Assembly (NCBI RefSeq): GCF_001427385.1
Contig: NZ_LMGJ01000007.1
Coordinates: 1 to 62,739, forward strand
Source: Mesorhizobium sp. Root157
Lineage (GTDB): Bacteria; Pseudomonadota; Alphaproteobacteria; Rhizobiales; Rhizobiaceae
DNA length: 62,739 nucleotides
Direction of reading: 5' to 3'
In this document: positions 7,567 to 16,776 of the stretch, piece after piece
How the letters are laid out: the number at the start of each line of letters is the position of its first letter
How positions within the stretch are numbered: the stretch's first letter is position 1
Translations under genes and position numbers: made by a program
The notes under the pieces: model-generated
What the model was told of the DNA's origin: nothing
What the model saw: the letters and a program-made list of their open reading frames with translations, nothing else
Databases searched by the model: none

Positions 7567-9774
7567 ATGATTCGCTCCCTTCACCGCTGGCCGGGCCTTC
7601 TGGCCGCGCTTCTGCTGGTGGTGCTCAGCCTGAGCGGAGCGGCCCTGTCGCTGTTCCCCGCCGCCGAGCATCTGACTTCGCCGCAGGCGGCGGCGACGCT
7701 GTCTGTCGCCGGTCTGGCGGCACGCATCGAGGCCGCTCACCCGCAAGTGGAGCAGATCCGGCGGGCGCCTTCGGGCCGGATCACCGCCTACTGGTTCGAG
7801 GGCGGTGCGCCGCAGGCGGCGGTCATCGATCCGGCGACCGGCCAAGGCCTCTCTGCCGCTGACCCCAACCCGTTCGAACGGTGGCTGACCAACCTGCATC
7901 GCTCGCTGTTTCTCGGTGATGGCGGCCGCCTCGCGATGGCCGCCGGCGCTGCCGCCATGCTGGTGCTGGCCTTGTCCGGCGCGGGGCTCGTGGCGCGCCG
8001 GGCCGGTGGCTGGCGGCGTTGGTTCGCGCCGCTGCGCGGTCCGCTCGCCGGCCGGCTGCATGTCGAGATTGCGCGTATCGCGGTAGCCGGCCTCCTGCTG
8101 TCCTCCGCCACGGCCCTGTGGATGACGGCCTCGACCTTCGATCTTCTGCCCGACGGACCAACACCACCTGCCTTGCTCAACAATGCAAGTGGTCGGACCG
8201 GGGCGTCCGTAGCGGCTATGGACATGCTGAAGCAGACGCCTGTCGCCGAACTGCGCAACCTGTCGTTCCCCGACCCCGGCGACGCGGCCGACATCCTGAC
8301 CCTCAAGACGGATCGCGGCACGGGCTATCTGGACCAGGGTACCGGCGCGGTTCTGGCGTGGAGCGGCCTGAACGGGTGGCAGCGGCTCTCGGAGACCATC
8401 TACATGCTGCACACCGGGCAGGGAGCCGCAGCTCTCGGGCTTGTCCTTGGGCTCATGGCACTTGGCGTGCCAGCGATGGCGGGCTCGGGCTTCGCCCTGT
8501 GGCTTGCCGGCCGGCGCCAACGACCGCGCATCCGGGGCAATGTCGCCGCCAGGCATGCCGAGATGATCCTGCTTGTCGGCAGCGAGGGCAGCAGCACCTG
8601 GGGCTTCGCCGCTACCTTACATGCCGCACTGTTAGATACCGGCCAGACTGTGCATACCGCACCGATGGCGGCCTTCGACCCGGCGCGCTATCGGCAGGCA
8701 CGGCGCATCGTGATCCTCGTCGCCACCTATGGTGATGGCAACGCACCAGCCTCCGCCAAGGGCTTCCTCGACCGGCTGCAAGCCTTGCCTACAACACCCT
8801 CCGCGCCGCTGGCGGTGATCGGCTTCGGCGACCGCAGCTTTGCCGCCTATTGCGCCTTCGCGCAGGCGGTCGCGGAGACGGCGGCTGCCAAAGGATGGCA
8901 CCAGCTCATCCCGTTCGCCACGGTGGATCGCCAGTCGCCACAGGATTTTGCCCGCTGGGGCCGTGCACTCGGCGCGGCGATGGGTATCGACCTTGTCCTT
9001 GCCCATCAGCCGTCACCGCCGGCTGCGCTGCCGCTGACGCTGCTTTCGCGCCGCGATTACGGTGCCGATGTACAGGCCCCGACGGCCATCCTGCGCTTTG
9101 CCCTGCCTGCAATCCCACTATGGCGGCGGCTGGTCCGACATGGCTTTGGCCGCTTCCGCGCAGGCGACCTCCTCGGCATCCTGCCGGACGGCGCGACTGT
9201 TCCCCGGTTTTATTCGCTCGCGTCGGGCCGCCGCGACGGCTTCGTTGAAATCGTCGTGAAGAAGCACCCTGGAGGCCTGTGCTCCAGCCGGCTCTTCGAA
9301 CTGGAGCCGGGCGACACCATTAGCGCCTTCCTGCGCCGCAATCCCGGCTTTTACCCCGGTCGCGATCGCGCGCCGTTGATCCTGATCGCCGCCGGCACGG
9401 GGATTGGGCCGCTGGCCGGCTTCGTTCGCGCCAACACCAAGTACCGCCCGATCCATCTGTTCTTTGGGATGCGCCATCCTGACAGCGATCTCCTCTATGG
9501 CGAGGAGCTATCGAACTGGCAAAGAGAGGGCCGTCTGCGCCGTCTGGTCGCTGCCTGCTCGCGCGGGCGAATGCCCCGCTACGTGCAAGATGCGTTGCGC
9601 CAAGAAGCTGCCGAGATCACGCTCCTGATCGCCAGGGGCGCGCGGATCATGGTCTGCGGCGGGCGCGACATGGCGACCGGCGTCTCCGCAGCGCTCACCG
9701 ATATTCTCGCACCCGCAGGGCTGACGCCCGCCCTGCTCAAGGCACAGGGGCGCTATGTCGAAGATGTCTATTGA
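7567..9774 (+). CDS. PepSY-TM / flavodoxin / FAD-NAD(P)H reductase fusion
   Basis: 735-aa membrane reductase. The N-terminal half (1-320) is a PepSY-associated membrane region with about four helices (first at 12-32). It is followed by a flavodoxin-like FMN domain (335-475, LLVGSEGSSTWGFAATL and VATYGDGNAP) and a ferredoxin-reductase-like domain (495-735) with FAD motif PRFYSLAS, nucleotide motif LIAAGTGIGPLAGF and C-terminal VCGGRDMA. It is expected to move electrons from cytoplasmic NAD(P)H through FAD and FMN to the membrane and an exported acceptor. Translationally close to DUF2271 upstream and overlapping apbE downstream by 20 bp, so the three form one operon. Confidence 0.9.
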   Translation: MIRSLHRWPGLLAALLLVVLSLSGAALSLFPAAEHLTSPQAAATLSVAGLAARIEAAHPQVEQIRRAPSGRITAYWFEGGAPQAAVIDPATGQGLSAADPNPFERWLTNLHRSLFLGDGGRLAMAAGAAAMLVLALSGAGLVARRAGGWRRWFAPLRGPLAGRLHVEIARIAVAGLLLSSATALWMTASTFDLLPDGPTPPALLNNASGRTGASVAAMDMLKQTPVAELRNLSFPDPGDAADILTLKTDRGTGYLDQGTGAVLAWSGLNGWQRLSETIYMLHTGQGAAALGLVLGLMALGVPAMAGSGFALWLAGRRQRPRIRGNVAARHAEMILLVGSEGSSTWGFAATLHAALLDTGQTVHTAPMAAFDPARYRQARRIVILVATYGDGNAPASAKGFLDRLQALPTTPSAPLAVIGFGDRSFAAYCAFAQAVAETAAAKGWHQLIPFATVDRQSPQDFARWGRALGAAMGIDLVLAHQPSPPAALPLTLLSRRDYGADVQAPTAILRFALPAIPLWRRLVRHGFGRFRAGDLLGILPDGATVPRFYSLASGRRDGFVEIVVKKHPGGLCSSRLFELEPGDTISAFLRRNPGFYPGRDRAPLILIAAGTGIGPLAGFVRANTKYRPIHLFFGMRHPDSDLLYGEELSNWQREGRLRRLVAACSRGRMPRYVQDALRQEAAEITLLIARGARIMVCGGRDMATGVSAALTDILAPAGLTPALLKAQGRYVEDVY

Positions 9775-10747
9775 AACGGAGCGCTGGGCACTGAACGGTC
9801 CCACCATGGGCACCCGCTGGTCGGCGCTGTTTTATGCAACGAAAGCATTCGATCGGGGCCCTGTCCGCGATGCGCTCCAAGCGGCGGTCGACGAGGTAGA
9901 TACGCAGATGTCCACCTGGAAGCCAGACAGTAACCTGATGCGCCTCAACGCGGCGCCACCCGACACCTGGGTAAAAATGCCGAGGCGATTGATAGAGGTC
10001 CTGCGCCTCGCACTCGATATCGGTCGCGCCTCGGGCGGCGCGTTCGACATCGGCATGGGCGATGCGGTAGCCGCCTGGGGTTTTGGTTCCGCCGCAGCCG
10101 ACCAGCATCTTATCCGCAACGCCCTCGATGCGGCGCGCCAGCCCGCCCATACGGTGCTGGAACTGGACGTGTCGGGCGCAAGGGTGCGTAAGACAGCGCC
10201 GATCACCCTCGACCTCAACGGCATCGCCAAGGGCTATGGCGTGGACCGGCTGGCCGAGACGCTGCGTGACTTCGACATTTTATCCGGGCTGGTGGGCATC
10301 GACGGCGAGATGCGAGCGCTGGACCTACGCCCCAACGGCCAGCCCTGGACCATCGCCATCGAAGCGCCCAACGCTGATCGCCGCGCGTCGCATTCGCTGC
10401 TGGCCTTGCAGGACGCCGCCGTCGCCACATCGGGCGATTACCGGCATGTTGTGACAGTTCAGGGCCGGCGACTGTCACACACGATGGACCCGATCACGGG
10501 TGCTCCACTCCGGTCGTCGCCCGCCTCAGTGACGGTGGTCGCCCGCAGCTGCGCCGAAGCCGATGCCTGGGCGACCGCACTGATGGTTTTGGGCTCCACG
10601 ACTGGCGGTGAATTGGCGGCTCGCCATGGCCTCGACGTGCTCTTCCTCATACGCGAGGCCAATGGTTTCAGGGCGCATGCCATTGGCCCGCTATTCGACG
10701 GCGGTGCAGTACCGGGGGCAGATCGGGAGCGTTCTGCCATCGGCTGA
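9755..10747 (+). CDS. apbE: ApbE-type FAD:protein FMN transferase
   Basis: 330-aa ApbE family enzyme that covalently attaches FMN from FAD to Thr/Ser of exported proteins. Visible motifs are GPTMGTRWS near the N-terminus, DLNGIAKGYGVDRLAE near 150, ATSGDYRH near 225 and SHTMDPITGAPL near 243, which holds the conserved His and Asp. No clear signal peptide or lipobox is present in the N-terminal MSKMSIETERWALNG, unusual for a family that mostly acts outside the cytoplasm. The ATG at 9755 overlaps the end of the reductase gene. The likely substrate is the DUF2271 protein or the PepSY reductase. Confidence 0.92.
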   Translation: MSKMSIETERWALNGPTMGTRWSALFYATKAFDRGPVRDALQAAVDEVDTQMSTWKPDSNLMRLNAAPPDTWVKMPRRLIEVLRLALDIGRASGGAFDIGMGDAVAAWGFGSAAADQHLIRNALDAARQPAHTVLELDVSGARVRKTAPITLDLNGIAKGYGVDRLAETLRDFDILSGLVGIDGEMRALDLRPNGQPWTIAIEAPNADRRASHSLLALQDAAVATSGDYRHVVTVQGRRLSHTMDPITGAPLRSSPASVTVVARSCAEADAWATALMVLGSTTGGELAARHGLDVLFLIREANGFRAHAIGPLFDGGAVPGADRERSAIG

Positions 10748-10890
10748 GGCCTGTCCATCCATGCAAGCGGCTCTTGCAAGGTTCGCTAATCCCTATTCGA
10801 AAACGAACAGCTTACTTTCATCCCAACCCCGACGGCATTCCTGATCACCCGTTGCGGCCGGAACCAACATAGCAACCACAGGAGACGACT

Positions 10891-11370
10891 ATGCAGACTG
10901 CAAGACCTTTTACCGCTCTCGCTCTCGCTCTCGCTCTGGCGCTTGCCCTGGGCGCACCAGGGATCGCCGCTGCGCAAACCCATGCCCATGACGGCTCTAG
11001 CGAGGCGTCAATCGAGATCACGCTGAACAACGGCGCCAAATGGCAGGGCGACCAGAACATGATCACTGGCATGACCGCAATCCATGGCACGATGGCCGCA
11101 AATCTGGATGCGATCCATGCCGGCACCCTGCCGACCGATGCCGGCAAGGTAATAGCCGCCGACATCCAAAAGCAGCTTGATTTCATGATCGAGAACTGCG
11201 TGCTCGAACCCGAGGTCGACGAGCAGTTCCATGTCGTCCTGGGTGAAGTCATGAACGGCGTCTCGGTGCTAGAGAAAGGCGAGGTGGAAACAGGCGCGGC
11301 GACGATCGTCCAGGCGCTGAACGCCTATGGCGAGCATTTTGAGCATCCCGGCTGGCAGGCGTTCAACTGA
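10891..11370 (+). CDS. Small exported protein of unknown function
   Basis: 159-aa protein with a strongly repetitive signal peptide (ALALALALALAL at residues 10-21; cleavage probably after AAA near 27). The mature part is largely helical and acidic, begins with THAHDGSS and has a single Cys in IENCVLEPEVD. ATG 10891 follows GGAG at 10881-10884. I do not recognise a characterised family. It lies 143 bp downstream of apbE in the same direction. The signal peptide is encoded by four tandem CGCTCT hexamers (10914-10937). Confidence 0.75.
   Translation: MQTARPFTALALALALALALGAPGIAAAQTHAHDGSSEASIEITLNNGAKWQGDQNMITGMTAIHGTMAANLDAIHAGTLPTDAGKVIAADIQKQLDFMIENCVLEPEVDEQFHVVLGEVMNGVSVLEKGEVETGAATIVQALNAYGEHFEHPGWQAFN
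10914..10937 (+). repeat. CGCTCT tandem hexamer x4 in a signal-peptide coding region
   Basis: Four perfect copies of CGCTCT lie in frame inside the signal peptide of the 10891-11370 gene and encode alternating Ala and Leu. Gain or loss of a unit would change the hydrophobic core by two residues without a frameshift. Confidence 0.9.
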
Positions 11371-11436
11371 TGCATGTCGGGCGTCAGCCCGAAGGAAGGG
11401 CCGGCGGGGGCGTCATGCCTCTGCCGGTTTCGTCTT

Positions 11437-11455
11437 GGAGGGGCAGCGCCCCTCC
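11437..11455 (+). terminator. GC-rich hairpin downstream of the exported-protein gene
   Basis: GGAGGGGC and GCCCCTCC form a perfect 8-bp stem with a 3-base loop, 67 bp after the stop codon at 11370. No U-tract follows, so it could be a transcription end or only an mRNA-stabilising structure. Confidence 0.4.
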
Positions 11456-11850
11456 AGCAAGTCGGCATCGGCGGCGAGTGTCGCGGGACGGCGATGATCG
11501 AATTCGTCCGATAGACCTGCCGCCTCTGCGGCATCCAGCGCACCAGGCTGCGGCTCAGCGGGCCATAGCCGATCCAGTAGCCATTGCCGGAATCGTCCGC
11601 CCCCATATGCCAGAGCCGGACGCGGGAGGCCAGCCATCGGTTCCGCGCCCTTTACGCCGTTCCCAACGCCGACCATTTGGAGTTGCAGTCCTGTCGCGGG
11701 TTGCCGGTCGCCAGCTTTCGGCTCGATGCTTGTGCGTTCCTGGTGTTGAAATGTTCGAACGAGAAACGGATTCCATTCGCGCAAATCTAGGCAGTGGCTA
11801 GGATCGGCCGACGCCACATAACCTCAAACTCCCTGCCGCCTCCAACGAAG
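11456..11850. other. Stretch with no recognised gene
   Basis: Between the hairpin and the 3' end of ilvD I see no convincing gene. Overlapping minus-strand frames (for example 11413-11817) have a late segment resembling a small helical tail but no recognisable family, start signal or partner. It may be decayed coding DNA. Confidence 0.5.
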
Positions 11851-13524
11851 CTACCCTGTCAGCGCGCCTTTATTTGCGGGACTCGCGAGCGCCGCGAATT
11901 TCGCAAGCACGCCACGCGTGTAGCGCGGCTGCGGCTGCGTCCATGCCGCGCGGCGACGGGCCAGTTCGGCGTTGTCCACATCCAATTGCAGCACCAGCTG
12001 GTGCGCATCGATGGTGATGCGATCGCCTTCGTGGACCAGCGCGATGGTGCCTCCTTCGTAAGCTTCTGGCGCGACATGGCCTACCACCATGCCCCAGGTC
12101 CCACCGGAAAAGCGCCCATCGGTGACGAGACCGACGCTTTCGCCGAGCCCGCGCCCGACGAGCGCGGAAGTGGGGGCGAGCATTTCCGGCATGCCCGGCC
12201 CGCCTTTCGGCCCCAGATAGCGCAGCACCACAATATCGCCGGCCTTGATCTTGTCGGCGAGGATCGCTTCCATCGCCGTTTCCTCGTCGTCGAACACGCG
12301 TGCTGGGCCGGACATGACCGGGCTTTTCAGGCCCGTGATCTTGGCCACCGCGCCGTCTTCGGCCAGATTGCCTTTCAGGATGGCGAGGTGGCCTTCGCGG
12401 TAGAGCGCTCTGTCGATCGGCATGATGACCTGCTGGTCGGCGCGCGGCGCATTTGGCACCTCGGCCAGTTCTTCCGCCAGCGTGCGGCCGGTAACGGTCA
12501 TGCAGCCGCCATGGATGAGGCCGGCATTGAGCAGGATCTTCAACACCTGCGGAATGCCGCCGGCCTGGTGCAGGTCGACCGCCATATAGTGCCCGGATGG
12601 CTTGAGGTCGCACAGCACCGGCACCTTGCGGCGCATGCGCTCGAAATCGTCGAGCGTCCAGTCGATCTCCGCGGCATGCGCAATGGCGAGGTAGTGCAGC
12701 ACCGCATTGGTCGAACCGCCGATGGCCATGATCAACGCCACGGCATTTTCGATGCTTTTGCGGGTCACGATGTCGCGCGGACAGATATTCTTCTTCACTG
12801 CTTCAACCAATACGCGGCCGGATTCGGCAGCGCTGTCGCGCTTCTCGCTGTCGGGGCTCGCCATGGTCGAGGAATAGAGCAGCGACATGCCGAGCGCCTC
12901 GAAGGAGGAGCTCATCGTATTAGCTGTGTACATGCCGCCGCAGGAGCCGGTGGTCGGGCAGGCATTCTGCTCAATGCCGTCGAAATCCTCCTGGCTCATG
13001 GTTCCGGCCATAAAGGCGCCAACCGCCTCGAAAGAGGAGACGATGGACAGGTCCTGGCCCTTCCAGCGGCCGGGCTTGATGGTGCCGCCATAGACATAGA
13101 TGGCCGGAGCGTTGGCGCGCAAAATGCCGATCATGCCGCCCGGCATGTTCTTGTCGCAGCCGCCCAGCACCAGCACGCCGTCCATCCACTGGCCCTGCAC
13201 CGAGATTTCCACGCAGTCGGCAATGACCTCGCGCGACACCAGCGAGTATTTCATGCCTTCGGTGCCCATCGACATGCCGTCGGAAATGGTTGGCGTCCCG
13301 AACATTTGCGGGTTGGCGCCTGCCTCCCTGATGGCCGCCGCCGCCGCATCGGCCAGTGGCTGGAGGCCGGCATTGCAGGGCGTGATGGTGGAATGACCGT
13401 TGGCGATGCCGATCATCGGCTTGTCGAAGTCGGCCTTCTCGTAACCCAACGCATAATACATTGCGCGGTTCGGCGAGCGGGCAATCCCCTGCGTGATATG
13501 CTTGGAGCGTTCATTGAAGGGCAC
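11851..13524 (-). CDS. ilvD: Dihydroxy-acid dehydratase
   Basis: 557-aa IlvD/Edd family dehydratase catalysing the third step of branched-chain amino acid synthesis. Iron-sulfur ligands are visible in GCDKNMPGG (about 105) and [17 protein letters not shown] (about 175), and the C-terminal [10 protein letters not shown] motif is intact. Length is normal for the family. It is a single gene with no ilv neighbours; upstream is a 323-bp gap and then a divergent cupin gene. A long plus-strand frame over the same bases (11794-13833) is an antisense shadow. Its location in an accessory region may indicate a second copy. Confidence 0.96.
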   Translation of the reverse strand: MPFNERSKHITQGIARSPNRAMYYALGYEKADFDKPMIGIANGHSTITPCNAGLQPLADAAAAAIREAGANPQMFGTPTISDGMSMGTEGMKYSLVSREVIADCVEISVQGQWMDGVLVLGGCDKNMPGGMIGILRANAPAIYVYGGTIKPGRWKGQDLSIVSSFEAVGAFMAGTMSQEDFDGIEQNACPTTGSCGGMYTANTMSSSFEALGMSLLYSSTMASPDSEKRDSAAESGRVLVEAVKKNICPRDIVTRKSIENAVALIMAIGGSTNAVLHYLAIAHAAEIDWTLDDFERMRRKVPVLCDLKPSGHYMAVDLHQAGGIPQVLKILLNAGLIHGGCMTVTGRTLAEELAEVPNAPRADQQVIMPIDRALYREGHLAILKGNLAEDGAVAKITGLKSPVMSGPARVFDDEETAMEAILADKIKAGDIVVLRYLGPKGGPGMPEMLAPTSALVGRGLGESVGLVTDGRFSGGTWGMVVGHVAPEAYEGGTIALVHEGDRITIDAHQLVLQLDVDNAELARRRAAWTQPQPRYTRGVLAKFAALASPANKGALTG

Positions 13525-13847
13525 GATTGTCCTCGGCTGTGGCGTTGGGTCGACAAGGATACCGACGGGAAAGAATTCGCTGCCGTCGACCTGGTGCGTG
13601 GTTGGCGCCAGATTTTGATCGCATCGATGGCAGAAGACAATCGTTTATCCCTGTTCGGACCTTCTGCCGCATCAAAGGCGATATGGGCGGCGGCGCCTCA
13701 AAATTGCAAGAGCGACGGAACGGGGTGTCCATTTCGCTCTAACCATTGCCATTGTAGGGTTGGGTTGTGCGGCCGATTGTTCATAATGAGGGGCAGACGG
13801 ATCGCGGTCGGATATTCCGCCACAACCCGATAGAGGAGGTGACAATA
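13525..13847. other. Intergenic region between ilvD and the cupin gene
   Basis: 323 bp separating divergent genes and so holding both promoters. Open frames here are extensions or antisense of the neighbours. I saw no leader peptide rich in branched-chain residues, no FixK-type box and no riboswitch-like architecture. Confidence 0.4.
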
Positions 13848-14183
13848 ATGGCCATGCATCGCGCCAGCGCCGCGGAGATTTTCGATCTCGCACCATTGGG
13901 CTCGCGTCTGAAGGACGCTCGGACAACCGCCATCGTGAAGTCGGAAACGTTCGAGGCGGTACGTCTCAATGTCCACGCCGGCGTAGACATCAAAACGCAT
14001 AAAGTCGAGGGTCCCATCACGCTGTATTGTCTGGAAGGCCGGGCGCAGCTCAGCTTGTCTGATACGGTCATGGAGCTTTCAGGCGGACAGTGGCTCTACC
14101 TGGACGGAGGTGTTCCGCACTCGATAAAAGGGATCGAGGACACATTCTGCTCACGATCCTATTTCCGCATGGCTACCATATAA
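13848..14183 (+). CDS. Small cupin-domain protein
   Basis: 111-aa single-domain cupin. ATG 13848 has an excellent Shine-Dalgarno (GAGGAGGTGA at 13833-13842), better than the upstream in-frame ATG at 13767. The cupin barrel is seen in VRLNVHAGVDIKTHKVEGP, LYCLEGRAQL and GGQWLYLDGGVPHSIKG, with histidines at the usual metal-site positions. Short cupins like this often bind a small ligand or metal; no substrate can be assigned. A small acidic protein gene follows 26 bp downstream. Confidence 0.8.
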   Translation: MAMHRASAAEIFDLAPLGSRLKDARTTAIVKSETFEAVRLNVHAGVDIKTHKVEGPITLYCLEGRAQLSLSDTVMELSGGQWLYLDGGVPHSIKGIEDTFCSRSYFRMATI

Positions 14184-14209
14184 GAAATCGCGGCGAGGAA
14201 CGAACTGGT

Positions 14210-14383
14210 GTGGGGCTGAAGCAAGCGACGGATGGAAGCCGCTCGAGTGCCGACAGGCTGAATTCGTTGCTCGATGAAGGGTTAATGGACACTTTCCCTG
14301 CCAGTGACCCGGTTTCGATAAGCAATCCATCAACCGGCGTCGGAATCACCCGACGCGAGAATTCTGACAAGGGAGATGGGTGA
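14210..14383 (+). CDS. Small acidic conserved protein
   Basis: 57-aa protein from GTG 14210, with GAGG at 14195-14198 as ribosome binding site. The core LNSLLDEGLMDTFPASDPVS matches a short conserved hypothetical family (LDE-x3-TFPASDP) common in alphaproteobacteria. It is soluble, with no cysteines or membrane segment. Function unknown; it is probably co-transcribed with the cupin. Confidence 0.65.
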   Translation: MGLKQATDGSRSSADRLNSLLDEGLMDTFPASDPVSISNPSTGVGITRRENSDKGDG

Positions 14384-14708
14384 TTACAGTATGCGACCGC
14401 TCATGTCCTATTTCACTTCACTGTTGCGCCTTGAGGCCTATCGCGCCTAGTGTTCTTGAGGCGGTCGCGCTTGCGTCAGTACCTATAAAGTACAGCATTT
14501 CGCGCCACGCACCGTCATCCACGCCGGGCCACCAAGGACAGGAGGTCGAGGCCTGCTGCCGTGGTTTTGTGCCGACAAGTGGTGCGAACACGGGAATGCG
14601 ATGACCAAAACCAATGAATTTATTATCCGCTCTTCAGACGAGGTTCCTCGGAGTAGCCTATTCAAGCGGTTCCCGGTTCCGCGCAACTTTGGCGTATTGC
14701 CTGGTTCG
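14384..14708. other. Stretch with no recognised gene
   Basis: 325 bp between the small acidic protein and the sdhB fragment. A plus-strand frame from ATG 14601 runs into the sdhB remnant, but its first 36 codons match nothing I know. Probably decayed DNA. Confidence 0.4.
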
Positions 14709-14950
14709 CGCATCGAGCGTGGCCGGACATGGCCAGCGCCAACACAGGCCTCCCGCACGAAGTCATTCGAAGTTTATCGCTATGACCCGGACAGCGAAGA
14801 AAATCCGCGCCTCGACACGTTCGACGTCGACCTCGACGCCTGTGGACCGATGGTTCTGGATGCACTGATCTGGATCAAGATTATCGTGGATCCGACACTG
14901 ACCTTTCGTCGCTCTTGTCGCGAAAGCATCCGCGGTTCTTGCGCCCGGTG
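14709..14950 (+). pseudogene. sdhB: Succinate dehydrogenase iron-sulfur subunit, N-terminal fragment
   Basis: About 80 codons of SdhB: GRTWPAP, then [36 protein letters not shown] and [13 protein letters not shown]. The [2Fe-2S] motif has lost a cysteine (CREGICGSC is usual; here CRESIRGSC) and similarity stops near 14945, before the other two clusters. No sdhA, C or D is near. It abuts a fragment of nqrA on the opposite strand, which shows a rearranged junction of dead respiratory genes. Confidence 0.8.
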
Positions 14951-15250
14951 TAAGGTTGGGAACGCATCGAGCCCGCGCCGGAACTCCTCCGCGTGGAGCC
15001 CGATCGCGACGCGGGGATCGGCAGCCAGCGGATTGCCATCGCGGTGACGAAGATCGCGTCGGGGATCGCATCGGCGTCGGGTATGCGTCCGAACGGCCTC
15101 GTCTGGAATGATGGCCACAACCCGCTTTTCAGGAGCAGGCCACGTATTTCCTCCGGTGGAGCAAGAGCGGAAGGTATCGGAAACGTCACCGCCTCGCTGC
15201 CCTCGACCCGGATGACGAGTGAATCCAGCGTCCGCCTGCGGCCTCGATTC
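14937..15250 (-). pseudogene. nqrA: Na+-translocating NADH:quinone reductase subunit A fragment
   Basis: Minus-strand remnant of NqrA: RTLDSLVIRVEGSEAVTF, IRGLLLKSGLWPSFQTRPF and AIFVTAMA in one frame, then [18 protein letters not shown] in another. A frameshift near 15036 interrupts the diagnostic VTAMDTNPLAADP block. It ends at about 14937, exactly where the oppositely oriented sdhB fragment ends. No other nqr genes are present. Confidence 0.75.
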
Positions 15251-15755
15251 GACGAGGAGCCACACGAACGCCTAGTCCTCTATCGTGCGCATGTTGGCCT
15301 CCACCATGCTCTCCGCAAGGGCCGGAACATTATGCCCTGACCTTCACACATCATTCCGTCGGAGACTGGTACGGAACGCCGGGAACTGGATAACGCGCAA
15401 CAGTGTATGTCGAGTGCCCAATTGACGAACTGTCTCCAACTGACCGATTCTTCTCGATCGCCGCAGACGTGGCGATAGCATATAGCGGTGATCTCACAGT
15501 CCGTGACAATCACAGGCCGATTGCGGCCGCGATCCAATACCCGATGTGGAATTGCGTATTCGTTTCATGTAAGCTTCATCTCGGCGACATATCCACTATG
15601 ACCCAACGCGAAGCCGGTGGCCATGAGTCGAACAGTGTCGTGTGCCGGGTAGATAGTTGCGTCGGGGAAAGACCATAAAGCGAGTGGCGCTGACATATTC
15701 GCGCCCGAAATCAGGGGTTCGCCACGACTCTGGCCGACATATTCGTAATCGGCGT
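15251..15755. other. Stretch with no recognised gene
   Basis: 505 bp between the nqrA fragment and the 3' end of a histidine kinase gene. Short frames exist on both strands (for example 15403-15678 plus), but none shows a recognisable domain or a good start. Likely non-coding or eroded sequence. Confidence 0.45.
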
Positions 15756-16586
15756 TCAGACATCGGGTTGAACGGATGGAAACAGGAGGGTGACCGTCGT
15801 TCCAATCCCACTCTTACTCGCGACGCTAACCTGGCCGCCCACCATCTTCGTGAACGCATATACCTGCGACAGCCCTATGCCGGTGCCGGTCTCGCCCTTG
15901 GTGGTGAAAAAAGGATCGAACACCTTTCGCAGGACCTCCTCGGGCATGCCGCAACCGTCGTCCTCAACGCGAACCCGAACATATGATCCCGGCCCAGCCG
16001 AGCCGGGTGTTGTCGTGTCCTGCTCCCACCGCTCCGTGATGATACGAACCTCTCCGCCATCGGGCATGGCGTCCCGTGCATTCACGACAAGATTGAGTAT
16101 CGCTGCATCGAAAAATGCCGGATCAACGAGGCATGCCGGAATATCGGAACCGAGCACGAGCCGGACGCGGACATTGTGCCCGGCGCCATACCTCAGGAAC
16201 GGCTCGAAGCTTCTTAAAAACTCGTTCAGATTGCCAGCATGCGCGTCGAGAACCTGATGCTTGGCGAAGGCCAGCAGATGCGAGGTCAATTCCACCCCGC
16301 GATCGATCCCCTCGCGTGTCGAAGCAATAAGGGCATGAATCTTTTCGGCGTCGTTCGCGCTCCGTTCAATGAGCCGCAGTCCGGAATCGATCACCGAGAG
16401 AAGGCTTCTGAAGTCATGGGCAATGCCACCAGTCATTTCACCGATGGCCGCAAGCCGATGCGTCGCACGTTCGCGCTGCAGCGCGGCGGTCCGGGAATCG
16501 AAAGGTGCGTTCGGTGCTGGTGAGAGACTGCCGCCATCCGCCTGTGATCGTGGTAAAGTGGAACGAGTAAACACCGTGTCGGTCAT
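15756..16586 (-). CDS. Soluble sensor histidine kinase lacking an input domain
   Basis: 276 aa from ATG 16586 (a longer start at 16679 is possible). The H-box is HRLAAIGEMTGGIAHDFRSL, near residue 60. It is followed by a HATPase domain: NLVVNARDAMPDGG, VEDDGCGMPEEV, FDPFFTTKGETGTGIGLSQV and a C-terminal GTTVTLLFP. No membrane helix, PAS or receiver domain is visible, so input must come from the short N-terminus or a partner. It begins 191 bp downstream of the arcC stop, in the same direction, and could be read through from the arc operon. No cognate regulator lies beside it; FixJ or another regulator could be its partner. Confidence 0.85.
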   Translation of the reverse strand: MTDTVFTRSTLPRSQADGGSLSPAPNAPFDSRTAALQRERATHRLAAIGEMTGGIAHDFRSLLSVIDSGLRLIERSANDAEKIHALIASTREGIDRGVELTSHLLAFAKHQVLDAHAGNLNEFLRSFEPFLRYGAGHNVRVRLVLGSDIPACLVDPAFFDAAILNLVVNARDAMPDGGEVRIITERWEQDTTTPGSAGPGSYVRVRVEDDGCGMPEEVLRKVFDPFFTTKGETGTGIGLSQVYAFTKMVGGQVSVASKSGIGTTVTLLFPSVQPDV

Positions 16587-16776
16587 GAGATCGCCCCTAC
16601 CTGTTCCGGACAACATTCCGGAAACTCTGTCCTCCGCTCCCGTTGTCCTGTTCTCTTGCCCTTCGGAACTTCCCACCAAACCTAGCTTTATCCTGCTCTG
16701 ATGTCGAACAAATGGCCAAGATACAGACTATTGTCGACACGGGTTGGACGCCCCGGATGTTTTCCCGGCAAGGCGA

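Noticed and set aside
7018..8556. 512-aa minus-strand open frame
   Set aside because: Antisense to the DUF2271 and PepSY-reductase genes; low-complexity Arg/Gln/Gly composition.
11794..13833. 679-aa plus-strand open frame
   Set aside because: It is antisense to the well-supported ilvD gene, has no recognisable domain and reflects GC-rich codon structure.
13525..13847. Attenuator or riboswitch upstream of ilvD
   Set aside because: No branched-chain-rich leader peptide, terminator/antiterminator pair or known aptamer layout could be seen.
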